7,653 bases of DNA from Pseudomonadota bacterium (GTDB lineage: Bacteria; Pseudomonadota; Gammaproteobacteria; Acidiferrobacterales; Acidiferrobacteraceae), in contig JAJYPQ010000173.1 in NCBI GenBank assembly GCA_021795255.1, forward strand, positions 1 through 7,653, given 5' to 3'. The notes below the pieces were generated by a model that was given only the letters and a program-made list of their open reading frames with translations, had not been told where the DNA came from and did not search any database. Each line of letters begins with the position of its first letter. The stretch's first letter is position 1. A program made the position numbers and the translations under genes. This document shows positions 1-6,074 of the stretch, one piece after another.

Positions 1-669
1 ACGGTGATCATCGCCGGACAACCGCCCCACGAGGTGATCCAATTGGCCTCCGCGCGCCTGAAGGCCCCCCGGGAGGACATCTTCGAGGCCCTGCAGGGGG
101 ATCTTACGGAAAGCCACCGCTTCGTCCTCGATGAACTGATGCATCACATCGGGGAGATCGAAGCCCGCATCGCCCGGTTCGATGCCCGTCTTCTGAGCGG
201 ACTGGAAAGCGAGCGCAATACCCTGGCGCTGCTGCAAACCTTGCCGGGGGTGGATCTCATCGGCGCCGCCATGCTGCTCGTGGAGATCGGCGCCGACATG
301 GACGTCTTCGGAAGCCCGGATCGCCTGGCCTCCTGGGTCGGCATGTGCCCGGGCAACAATGAGTCGGCGGGCAAGCGCAAATCGGGGCACATCCGCAAGG
401 GCAATCTCTATGTCCGCCGCCTGCTCTGTGAGTTTGCCCATGCCGCGAGCCGCACCCGAGCCGCATTCAAGGGAAAGTTCCAGTCCCTCGTCATCAGGCG
501 CGGCCATAAACGATCCATCACAGCCCTCGGGCACAAGATCCTCCGGACGATCTTCTTCATGCTAAAGCGCCATGAACCTTACCGGGATTCGGCCACCGAC
601 TACGAGGCCCTGTCCGTTCAGCGCAATGCCCCTCGCTGGATCAAGGCCCTGCGAAGCACGGCTTCCTAG
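1..669 (+). CDS. IS110-family transposase, C-terminal part (5' end outside window, 3' end frameshifted)
   Basis: This is the C-terminal part of an IS110-family recombinase, which moves its element with a DEDD/RuvC-like domain plus a C-terminal serine-containing domain. Only the second half is visible. It has a charged helical linker (about residues 35-75) and then the Transposase_20 (IS116/IS110/IS902) signature: a helix-hairpin-helix-like LLQTLPGVDLIGA (about 77-89), FGSPDRLASWVGMCPG, and ESAGKRKSGHIRKGN with conserved Ser and basic residues, followed by RRLLCEFAHAASR. The frame is open from base 1, so the GTG at 4 is probably an internal Val codon. The product ends RWIKALRSTAS at the TAG at 667-669. 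One extra base near 652-654 would instead give KHGFLAPASA, ending at a TGA at 684-686. As I recall, that resembles the usual IS110 ending, so a single-base deletion is likely. The family call is secure; activity is uncertain. Confidence 0.9.
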   Translation, partial: TVIIAGQPPHEVIQLASARLKAPREDIFEALQGDLTESHRFVLDELMHHIGEIEARIARFDARLLSGLESERNTLALLQTLPGVDLIGAAMLLVEIGADMDVFGSPDRLASWVGMCPGNNESAGKRKSGHIRKGNLYVRRLLCEFAHAASRTRAAFKGKFQSLVIRRGHKRSITALGHKILRTIFFMLKRHEPYRDSATDYEALSVQRNAPRWIKALRSTAS

Positions 670-686
670 CGCCCGCCAGCGCCTGA
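1..686 (+). mobile_element. IS110-family insertion sequence, partial (right boundary undetermined)
   Basis: The transposase identifies the element. IS110-family elements usually lack conventional terminal inverted repeats and target duplications, so the right end cannot be placed without the left end or an empty-site comparison. The coordinates cover only the transposase reading frame, up to the TGA that would end the unshifted protein. Some or all of the 670-890 stretch may belong to the element. In the IS1111 subgroup the 3' noncoding part is longer and may carry a guide (bridge) RNA. The window beginning inside the IS could simply reflect how the window was cut or a repeat-caused contig edge. 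Confidence 0.75.
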
Positions 687-924
687 TTATCGATCCTCTG
701 CCCCATGGCCTTCTCCTGGGCCAGGCTTGCGTTCGCCTTCGATATCGCTTCTTTCACGCTAAAGAGGGGCGGGCGGGAGGCCTTTGGGGGGCTGGAATAT
801 GGGTCTCGAGATCCGTTGCCGGACACGAATAGGGAGAGGGGGCGTGGCTTTTGCGATCGGCCAGCGCTTCTTGCAGGTCATGGCCGATCTATAATAAAGC
901 AGAATATGCTGATATATTAAAGCC
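670..924. other. Gap between IS110 transposase and DHA2 transporter
   Basis: No convincing gene is present. The left two thirds is GC-rich with G runs (764-800, 835-845) and probably holds the noncoding 3' part of the IS110 element. A modest imperfect hairpin lies around 748-767 (CTTCTTT / AAAGAGG with one G-T pair). The right end (about 886-921) is an AT-rich island that stands out from its surroundings and carries the predicted promoter. Where IS sequence ends and chromosomal sequence begins cannot be seen. Confidence 0.5.
871..895 (+). promoter_or_regulatory. Predicted promoter of the DHA2 transporter
   Basis: A perfect TATAAT lies at 890-895 within an AT-rich island. The -35 is unconvincing: TTGCAG at 871-876 is a fair match but only 13 bp away, and hexamers at 16-17 bp spacing (TTCTTG, CTTCTT) match poorly. 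Initiation would fall near 901-903, giving a leader of about 22 nt before the GTG at 925. A dyad AGCA-N5-TGCT at 898-910 sits on the predicted start point and could be an operator. Confidence 0.45.
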
Positions 925-2466
925 GTGTCTTCCCTCCCACTGCCCCGCGAACCGGACTCGCAACCCGTCCGGCTGGTCTTTCTGTTTACCGGAGTGGGCT
1001 TGGCGCTTGCGCTTGGCTCCTTCGAGGGGGCCGGGGTGCAGGCCATCTTTCCCTATATCGGCGGCGGTCTTGCGACCAGCAGTTACCGGGCGTTATGGAC
1101 ACTGACTTATTTTGTGGTGCATTGGTCGCTTGGCATCACACTCATGCCTTGGAGCACGCACCGCTTTGGCCGACGTCGGGTCTTTCGGAAAGCGGTGTGG
1201 TTGGCGGCAGCCGGCAGCCTCGCGGGCGCATTTACTCATAATCTATGGGTCATGCTGGTCTCGCGGGCAATGGAGGGCCTGGGCGCAGGTCTCCTTGTTC
1301 CCTTGAGCCAGAGCTTGTTTCTCGCCGCCACCCCATCGCGTCGCCATGGGCTCGTCACCGTGTTCTGGAGCAACGCCATGCTCCTGCCGTTTTTTGTCGG
1401 ACCGGCCGTCGGCGGTTGGCTTGCGACTACGGTCGGTTTTCATATGATCTTTGGATTGACGATGCCGTTGTGGTTTGTGGCTCTGTGGTTGGGCGGGCGC
1501 GGTATTCACGAGACCGAGGTCGTGCCCGCGTCCAAGACCCCACCCTTCGATTTCTTGGGTTTTGCGCTCCTTTATGCGGGGCTCATGGCTTTGCAGGTGG
1601 TGCTGGATCAGGGCGAGCAACATGGCTGGTGGTACTCGCCGTTCATTCGCGACGCCTCGCTTATGGCCGCGGTTTGCCTTTACCTGTTTGGCTGGTACGA
1701 GGCGCGGGCGCGTCATCCTCTGCTGCAGTTTCATTATTTGAGACGCCGCAATTATCTGCTTGGCCTGCTGCTTTTGAGTCTCGGCTGGGCTTTATTCATG
1801 GGGTGGGCGTCGATTCTCCCGTTGTGGGCCGAGGAGGATCTTGGATATAACGGCCTATGGGGCGGGATCCTGCTGCTACCAGTGGGCCTCGGGGCGCTTC
1901 CTTTGTCCGCCGCCCTCGATCATTTGCGTGGCCTGTTTGGTCTGCGGCGGTTGGCGAGCCTGAGTTTCCTTTTGCTAGGCGGCGCCTACGGTACGTTGTC
2001 GGTGCATCCTGCAAGCGCTTTGCCGGACCTATTCTGGCCGCTGGTTGTCTTGGGCCTTGGGGTCGGCATCTTGTTTGTGCCGCTGACCATGATCATCATG
2101 TCGGAGATCCCAGTCGCCGCAGTACCGGCGGCGGCCACCACCGCCAACTTTATACGCGTGTTCAGCGCCAATATCGGAGTGACCATTCTTGCGGTCTACT
2201 GGTCGCGTGACAGCGCGCGGGCGAGCAATGCCTTGGCGGGAGAGCTTTCACGTTATGGACACGCGGCGACCACACCGCTCGATGTCCTGCAGGGGTTTTT
2301 GTCGGTGGAGGCGCATACCGTGAGTCTCGATAATCTGCTGCGGTTTTCGATGTGGGTGTGTCTGGCGGGCGCCTTTATCGCGTGGTTTTTCCTGATCCCG
2401 CCCCGGGCGCTGATCAAGGCCTCGGCCCATAGTTTCGTGGAAGAGACGGAAAACGAAAGCATCTAG
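925..2466 (+). CDS. DHA2-family (EmrB/QacA-like) MFS multidrug efflux transporter
   Basis: This is an inner-membrane drug/H+ antiporter of the major facilitator superfamily, 513 aa, the size expected for a 14-helix DHA2 member. Hydrophobic helices run throughout. Motif A follows TM2 as STHRFGRRR (residues 77-85). Motif C is FFVGPAVGGW (156-165) in TM5. The stretch VLDQGEQHGWWYSPF (226-240) matches the DHA2/EmrB loop that reads LDxGxxxDW in E. coli EmrB. FIRVFSANIGVTI (409-421) corresponds to the late conserved helix. The GTG at 925 is the first start after the in-frame TGA at 910-912; no clear Shine-Dalgarno precedes it, and the next ATG falls inside TM2/motif A. EmrB-type pumps usually pair with an EmrA/HlyD membrane-fusion protein and a MarR or TetR regulator, but neither is in this window. 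Substrate cannot be inferred. Confidence 0.88.
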   Translation: MSSLPLPREPDSQPVRLVFLFTGVGLALALGSFEGAGVQAIFPYIGGGLATSSYRALWTLTYFVVHWSLGITLMPWSTHRFGRRRVFRKAVWLAAAGSLAGAFTHNLWVMLVSRAMEGLGAGLLVPLSQSLFLAATPSRRHGLVTVFWSNAMLLPFFVGPAVGGWLATTVGFHMIFGLTMPLWFVALWLGGRGIHETEVVPASKTPPFDFLGFALLYAGLMALQVVLDQGEQHGWWYSPFIRDASLMAAVCLYLFGWYEARARHPLLQFHYLRRRNYLLGLLLLSLGWALFMGWASILPLWAEEDLGYNGLWGGILLLPVGLGALPLSAALDHLRGLFGLRRLASLSFLLLGGAYGTLSVHPASALPDLFWPLVVLGLGVGILFVPLTMIIMSEIPVAAVPAAATTANFIRVFSANIGVTILAVYWSRDSARASNALAGELSRYGHAATTPLDVLQGFLSVEAHTVSLDNLLRFSMWVCLAGAFIAWFFLIPPRALIKASAHSFVEETENESI

Positions 2467-2556
2467 CCTGCTAATGGCGCCCGCCGGGGTCGGTCGCGAT
2501 CCACCTCTTTCGGGCAAGTGGCGAATATGAGACTCGACGGCTTGGGCTTACGCGAC

Positions 2557-2575
2557 GCCCGGGGAGCGGGGCTTT
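2557..2575 (+). terminator. Weak terminator-like hairpin after the transporter
   Basis: GCCCG (2557-2561) can pair with CGGGGC (2567-2572) with one bulged G and a 5-nt loop, followed by only three T residues. It is the nearest candidate for an intrinsic terminator, about 90 bp downstream of the transporter stop. The T tract is too short for confidence, and Rho-dependent termination is as likely. Confidence 0.22.
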
Positions 2576-2672
2576 AAGATGAAGTGGCGTCGCAAAATAA
2601 TGTGCAGAAAGACAAATGCCGCGGAGTCGCCACGCCTCGCTTATGTGCGGGCCATAAATCTTCAGTCGGTCG

Positions 2673-2700
2673 TTGAAGTTCCTGCTAAGGCTAGTATAAC
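2673..2700 (+). promoter_or_regulatory. Predicted sigma70-type promoter of tadA
   Basis: TTGAAG (2673-2678) and TATAAC (2695-2700) are separated by 16 bp. Four of six and five of six positions match the sigma70 consensus. The expected start is near 2707, giving a 70-90 nt leader. The dyad TTATG-N7-CATAA at 2641-2657 lies just upstream of the -35. Confidence 0.55.
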
Positions 2701-2776
2701 GGTCGTGATGGCCGTGGCACCGAGACCTTGGACGGAGTATGCGTGTTAGGACGGTTCGGGCGGCGGCGGTTTATTC

Positions 2777-3301
2777 ATGTATCGGTGGATGCGAATGATT
2801 GGTGACATCAAGAACGCCGCAGCGCAAGACGACGAGTATTGGATGGCCGCGGCCCTGGCCGAGGCCGCGAATGCGGGGTGCGCGGGCGAAGTGCCGGTCG
2901 GCGCGGTTCTGGTCCGCGCCGGCGTCATGCTCGCGGGCGCCGGCAACAGTCCCATCGCGCTTCATGACCCGACGGCCCATGCCGAGATTCTGGCGTTACG
3001 CGCCGGTGGGGCGCGCGTTGGCAATTACCGGCTTAAGGATTGCGTCTTGTATGTCACCCTGGAGCCTTGCGCCATGTGCGCAGTCGCGCTTGTGCATGCC
3101 CGTGTCGCGCGCCTTGTATTCGGAGCGGCGGATCCCCGCGCAGGGGCCGCAGGTTCGGTGTTTACGCTTACCGACGAGGCGCGCTTCAATCATCGTGTGG
3201 CAGTTACGGGCGGTGTCTTGGCGACGGAATGTCAGGCGCTGCTGCGCGATTTCTTTCGCGCTCGTCGCGCCGATGGCGGCTCAGATTGCGGGCTCGCTTA
3301 G
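2777..3301 (+). CDS. tadA: tRNA-specific adenosine deaminase TadA
   Basis: TadA converts adenosine 34 of tRNA-Arg(ACG) to inosine so that one tRNA reads CGU, CGC and CGA; it acts as a cytoplasmic homodimer. The 174-aa product is close to the 167 aa of E. coli TadA. Visible cytidine-deaminase-fold motifs are EVPVGAVLV (38-46), HDPTAHAEI (63-71) with zinc ligand His68 and proton-shuttle Glu70, and LEPCAMC (95-101) with zinc ligands Cys98 and Cys101, then FGAADPRAGAAGS and a C-terminal DFFRARR helix. E. coli has CAGA after the second Cys; here it is CAVA. The start is ambiguous: ATG 2777, 2789 or 2795 all precede the conserved EYWM segment. ATG 2795 has GGTGG six bases upstream and overlaps the stop of a small leader frame, so it is a serious alternative. 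The 3' end overlaps mltF by 21 bp tail to tail. Confidence 0.95.
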   Translation: MYRWMRMIGDIKNAAAQDDEYWMAAALAEAANAGCAGEVPVGAVLVRAGVMLAGAGNSPIALHDPTAHAEILALRAGGARVGNYRLKDCVLYVTLEPCAMCAVALVHARVARLVFGAADPRAGAAGSVFTLTDEARFNHRVAVTGGVLATECQALLRDFFRARRADGGSDCGLA

Positions 3302-4696
3302 CTGAAAGAGTAGCGAGCGCGTGGCGCCAGAGGTCTGGCGGAGGTGGCGAAGGATCCGGTAGTAGACGCGGATGCGGTTGACGTATTGCACGGCCGTATA
3401 GCCCGCGGCGTAGCCGTAGCGGGTCTTGCGAAACCACCAGGGATCCTCGAGGAGCGGTAGTCGTTGCTCGACGTCCGTCCAACGATCCGGATTGGCCCCT
3501 TGCTCGCGCGTGAGCCATCGGGCGTCCTCGAGATGATTGAGGCCGATATTGTAGGCAGCCAGCGCCATCCAGGTTCGATCGGGTTGCGGGATGTCAGAGG
3601 GTAGAGCGTCGAGGAGGGTGCGCAAATAGCGTGCTCCGCCGTCTATGCTCTGGCGTGGGTTCAGGCGATCAGTCACTCCAACCGAGAGGCAGGTGTCGTT
3701 GGTCAGCATCATGAGCCCCTGAACGCCGGTCGGCGATTCGGCGTCGGCGTCCCAGCGCGACTCCTGATAGGCGACCGCGGCAAGCAGGCGCCAGGGGATG
3801 TGATAACGGGCGCCGGCGCCCCGAAACAGCGGGGCGTAAAGCGGTAGCGCCACCCGAACCCGTCTCAAGTAGGTGTGGATGTGGACGTAGTTGAATCGCG
3901 TAACGCCATAGTAGCGGGCGATCAGATCGGCCAGCTGTCCCGAGCGCCGCAGCTGCGCAAAGAAGCGGAACGCGGCGAGGTAGAGTTTGGTGTCGTGTTT
4001 CTTAGGGAACGCCCAGGCCAATTCGCGGGGCGGTCCGATCGTGAAGGCGACGCGGAGCGCCGGGTAGTAGCGGCGGTTGACCGCGACCACGTTGGAGTCG
4101 GCGACCGCGAAGCGCAACAGGCCTTGCCACACCAGGAACAAAAGTTCGTCGGCCTGCATATGGGTGGCGTCGGTCCACGCCAGGTGCGGCAGCGTGGAAC
4201 GTAGACTCATGAGCGCCGCGGCCGCGCTTGATCCCGCCACGACCTCGATGGGTCGTCCGATGAGGGCACGCGCATCGGCGGGTTTGCGGGTACCGGCGCG
4301 ATATACAAGCTCTTCGTGGACGACCTGGTAGGGCGGACCAAAGCGCGCGTCTTGTTTCCGGGCCGATGTCATCGTGACGCCGGCCACGAAGTCGCCTTCT
4401 CCGGCGGCCAGGGCCTGCATGAGCCCGTGATCACGGGCAACGACTTTGATTTTGAGTTTGAGCCCAAGATAGTCGGCAAAATCCCGGGCCATGTCGTACT
4501 CCATGCCCGCCGGCCCCTGGGCTCCCTGATAATAAGTCGTGGGACTGCTGCGCGTCAGGACGACAAGCTCACCATGTTTCTGGTCGGGAAGCCGCACGAG
4601 CTTCGGCTGGGCATGGCGGGAGGAGCACCCGTCGAGCATGACCGCTGCAAAGGCGGCCAGCGCCAGGGCTCTTAGTATGGGGTGTGGGCGAACCAT
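3281..4696 (-). CDS. mltF: Membrane-bound lytic murein transglycosylase F (lipoprotein)
   Basis: MltF cleaves the MurNAc-GlcNAc bond of peptidoglycan to give 1,6-anhydro-MurNAc ends and is anchored in the outer membrane by its lipid. The 471-aa product (E. coli about 518) has an N-terminal signal with hydrophobic core and a lipobox LDGC at 21-24. Ser follows Cys24, so no Asp+2 retention signal is present. The Asp in the lipobox is unusual. A family-3 solute-binding-like regulatory domain spans about 42-268, with VADSNVVAVNRRYYP (198-212) typical of MltF. The SLT catalytic domain spans about 292-450: YQESRWDADAESPTGVQGLM (310-329) holds the catalytic Glu312, and AAYNIG is at 380-385. The adjacent tadA supports the assignment, as the two genes neighbour each other in many gammaproteobacteria. 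The start at 4696 gives an intact signal peptide, though its Shine-Dalgarno is weak. Confidence 0.94.
   Translation of the reverse strand: MVRPHPILRALALAAFAAVMLDGCSSRHAQPKLVRLPDQKHGELVVLTRSSPTTYYQGAQGPAGMEYDMARDFADYLGLKLKIKVVARDHGLMQALAAGEGDFVAGVTMTSARKQDARFGPPYQVVHEELVYRAGTRKPADARALIGRPIEVVAGSSAAAALMSLRSTLPHLAWTDATHMQADELLFLVWQGLLRFAVADSNVVAVNRRYYPALRVAFTIGPPRELAWAFPKKHDTKLYLAAFRFFAQLRRSGQLADLIARYYGVTRFNYVHIHTYLRRVRVALPLYAPLFRGAGARYHIPWRLLAAVAYQESRWDADAESPTGVQGLMMLTNDTCLSVGVTDRLNPRQSIDGGARYLRTLLDALPSDIPQPDRTWMALAAYNIGLNHLEDARWLTREQGANPDRWTDVEQRLPLLEDPWWFRKTRYGYAAGYTAVQYVNRIRVYYRILRHLRQTSGATRSLLFQLSEPAI
3292..3318. other. Inverted repeat at the tadA/mltF convergence point
   Basis: GCTCGCT (3292-3298) and AGCGAGC (3312-3318) form a perfect 7-bp stem with a 13-nt loop. 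It spans the tadA stop codon (3299-3301) and the last codons of mltF on the other strand. No T tract follows on either strand, so it is not a standard intrinsic terminator, but the position suits a structure that ends or protects both transcripts. Confidence 0.35.
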
Positions 4697-4753
4697 GGCA
4701 AAGGCCTGGGCCCCGTCCCTTTCGTTCTGTCGCCGGGCGTGCGCATGGGTCCG

Positions 4754-4782
4754 ATCATACCCCCTCTATCCTTTCTTGGCGA
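4754..4782 (-). promoter_or_regulatory. Predicted promoter of mltF
   Basis: On the minus strand, TCGCCA (plus 4777-4782, four of six to consensus) and TATGAT (plus 4754-4759, five of six) are separated by 17 bp. Initiation would be near 4747, leaving a leader of about 50 nt before the ATG at 4696. The element lies only about 25 bp from the divergently transcribed tRNA gene, so the two promoter regions probably overlap. Confidence 0.5.
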
Positions 4783-4806
4783 CACCAGTTAAGCTTATTT
4801 CCCCGG

Positions 4807-4896
4807 GGAGAGGTACCGAAGCGGTCATACCGGCGCAGACTCGAAATCTGTTGGGGGCATCGCCCCACGTGGGTTCGAATCCCACCCTCTCCGCCA
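4807..4896 (+). tRNA. tRNA-Ser (anticodon CGA), CCA encoded
   Basis: A full cloverleaf can be drawn. The acceptor stem GGAGAGG (4807-4813) pairs perfectly with CCTCTCC (4886-4892), followed by discriminator G4893 and encoded CCA. The D stem is CCG/CGG (4816-4818, 4831-4833). The anticodon stem GCAGA/TCTGT (4835-4839, 4847-4851) encloses loop CTCGAAA with anticodon CGA at 4842-4844, reading UCG. The long variable arm typical of serine tRNAs is GGGGC-ATC-GCCCC (4854-4866). The T arm is GTGGG-TTCGAAT-CCCAC (4869-4885). Discriminator G and the variable arm both fit serine identity. The upstream promoter is not convincing by eye; AT-rich bases at 4788-4800 are the likely -10 region. Confidence 0.97.
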
Positions 4897-5011
4897 TTAT
4901 TTGGGAACTTAAGGCCAAGGTTGGCCGACTCGCTCCTCCGACCCTGCAGGATATGTGGGAGGGGTGTGGTTCGAATCAGGTTTCATGGCGGCGGCCAAGA
5001 GGGATCGATTC

Positions 5012-6070
5012 ATGACAGGAAGTTGCCCCGAGCAAGTGGATCATAACGGTTTTGCCAGTCGCCTGCGTAAGACTCTTGGGCGCGGCAGCGGTCGTGCGAG
5101 CCACTCCAATTTATTGTATCTGCGGGCCCGGTACCCCGATGAGAGGGTCGTCCGGCAAGATCTGAGTGGCGCGTTATATACCTTGGGTGGCGTCGTCCTG
5201 GGCCTTGTCGCGGGCGCCATAGGTCATCAATATCAATTATTGGGCGCGCTCACCTCCGCGCGCGATTCAGTAGTGCTTTTGTTCGGGGTGCCGGCGTTGG
5301 TCGGAGGGGGCGTGGGGGCATTCACCGCATGGTGGCGCGCCCGCACCAAGCTCGCGCAGGCGCTGGTGACGTCGGAGGGGTTCCGGCAAAGGCTCATGAG
5401 TGTCGAGCGCAACCAAGCCCTGTGGGTCAGCTTGTCCGCCGTTCTCCATGACGTGCGCAATCCGCTCCATAATATTCAGCTTCTCATAGAGTCCTTGGAA
5501 TTCCCGGGCACCGATACGGATCGTGTGCGCGAGCAGGTGCTTGAGCAGATCGAGCGCATCAATGTCCGGATACGCCGGGTCGTAAACCAGATTGCCAAAT
5601 TTTCCGGGGAGATTGCCCGGCGCCCCATCAGCCTCGCCGAAGTACTTGCCGAGGTCTCGGAGATGGTGTGCCCGCTCGCGCGCCAGGCTGATGTCGTCCT
5701 TACGGTGGATGCGCCGCACGATGCGATAGTGGTTGCGGATCCCAAATTCCTGGTGCAGGCCATCGATCATCTGATTCTAAACTCTCTACAGATACTGTCT
5801 CAGCAGTTGCCGTCGGCTGTGCGCAGCCTTCGCGTGCAGATTCAGGAGGTGAGCGATGAGATCGAGATGTGGGTGGAAGATAACGGTCCGGGCCTGCCAG
5901 CCGAGGTCTGTGAGCGCTTGTTTGAGCCGATGATTATGACTTGCCCGAGCGGCATGGGTCTTGGGCTTGCCATTGCCCACGCCCTGGCGAGCGCCGCCGG
6001 CGTGCCCTTGTCGTTGGGCTACACCGGAGCTACCGGTACGCGTTTCGTGCTTCATTTTCGGTCGCTGTAA
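5012..6070 (+). CDS. Sensor histidine kinase with two membrane helices and minimal periplasmic loop
   Basis: This inner-membrane histidine kinase probably belongs to a two-component or phosphorelay pathway. In the 352-aa form, a basic cytoplasmic N terminus of about 50 residues is followed by TM1 (about 52-72) and TM2 (about 86-108), linked by only about 14 residues, so an extracytoplasmic sensor domain is absent. A short helical linker leads to the HisKA H box LHDVRNPLHNIQL (145-157) with His146 as predicted phospho-acceptor. The HATPase part has the N box DHLILNS with Asn257, G1 VEDNGPGLP (288-296) and G2 GMGLGLAIAH (314-323). The F box is degenerate: FEPMIMTCPS replaces the common FEPFFTTK. 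ATG 5012 is chosen because AGAGGG at 4998-5003 precedes it at 8-nt spacing; ATG 4985 and GTG 4955 are longer in-frame alternatives (361 and 371 aa). A second kinase gene follows after 51 bp in the same frame. Ligand unknown. Confidence 0.88.
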   Translation: MTGSCPEQVDHNGFASRLRKTLGRGSGRASHSNLLYLRARYPDERVVRQDLSGALYTLGGVVLGLVAGAIGHQYQLLGALTSARDSVVLLFGVPALVGGGVGAFTAWWRARTKLAQALVTSEGFRQRLMSVERNQALWVSLSAVLHDVRNPLHNIQLLIESLEFPGTDTDRVREQVLEQIERINVRIRRVVNQIAKFSGEIARRPISLAEVLAEVSEMVCPLARQADVVLTVDAPHDAIVVADPKFLVQAIDHLILNSLQILSQQLPSAVRSLRVQIQEVSDEIEMWVEDNGPGLPAEVCERLFEPMIMTCPSGMGLGLAIAHALASAAGVPLSLGYTGATGTRFVLHFRSL

Positions 6071-6074
6071 TACC

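Larger units (their letters stand above)
2467..2776. other. Intergenic region between the transporter and tadA
   Basis: About 310 bp without a supported gene. It holds a weak terminator-like hairpin at 2557-2575, a long-range inverted repeat GTGGCG (2584-2589) / CGCCAC (2628-2633), a short dyad TTATG-N7-CATAA (2641-2657), a good sigma70-type promoter (2673-2700), and a possible 19-codon leader reading frame (2739-2798) that runs into the tadA start. A 16-codon frame at 2527-2577 has no support. Confidence 0.6.

Noticed and set aside
1243..1734. 163-codon open frame on the minus strand inside the transporter gene
   Set aside because: It lies antisense to a well-supported DHA2 transporter, is rich in Arg, Gln and His as expected for a GC-rich shadow frame, and shows no recognisable domain.
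1245..1850. 201-codon open frame on the plus strand within the transporter gene
   Set aside because: It overlaps the transporter in another frame; its translation has low-complexity Arg/Gly/Ala/Ser character and no family motif.
2527..2577. Small frame of 16 codons between the transporter and tadA
   Set aside because: No good Shine-Dalgarno, no recognisable product, and its end coincides with a terminator-like hairpin.
4900..4990. Second, degenerate tRNA next to tRNA-Ser
   Set aside because: The only similarity is a 10-base T-loop core; no acceptor, D or anticodon stem can be drawn around it.
5267..5770. 167-codon minus-strand frame inside the first kinase
   Set aside because: It is antisense to the HisKA/HATPase coding region and has no motif or ribosome binding site.
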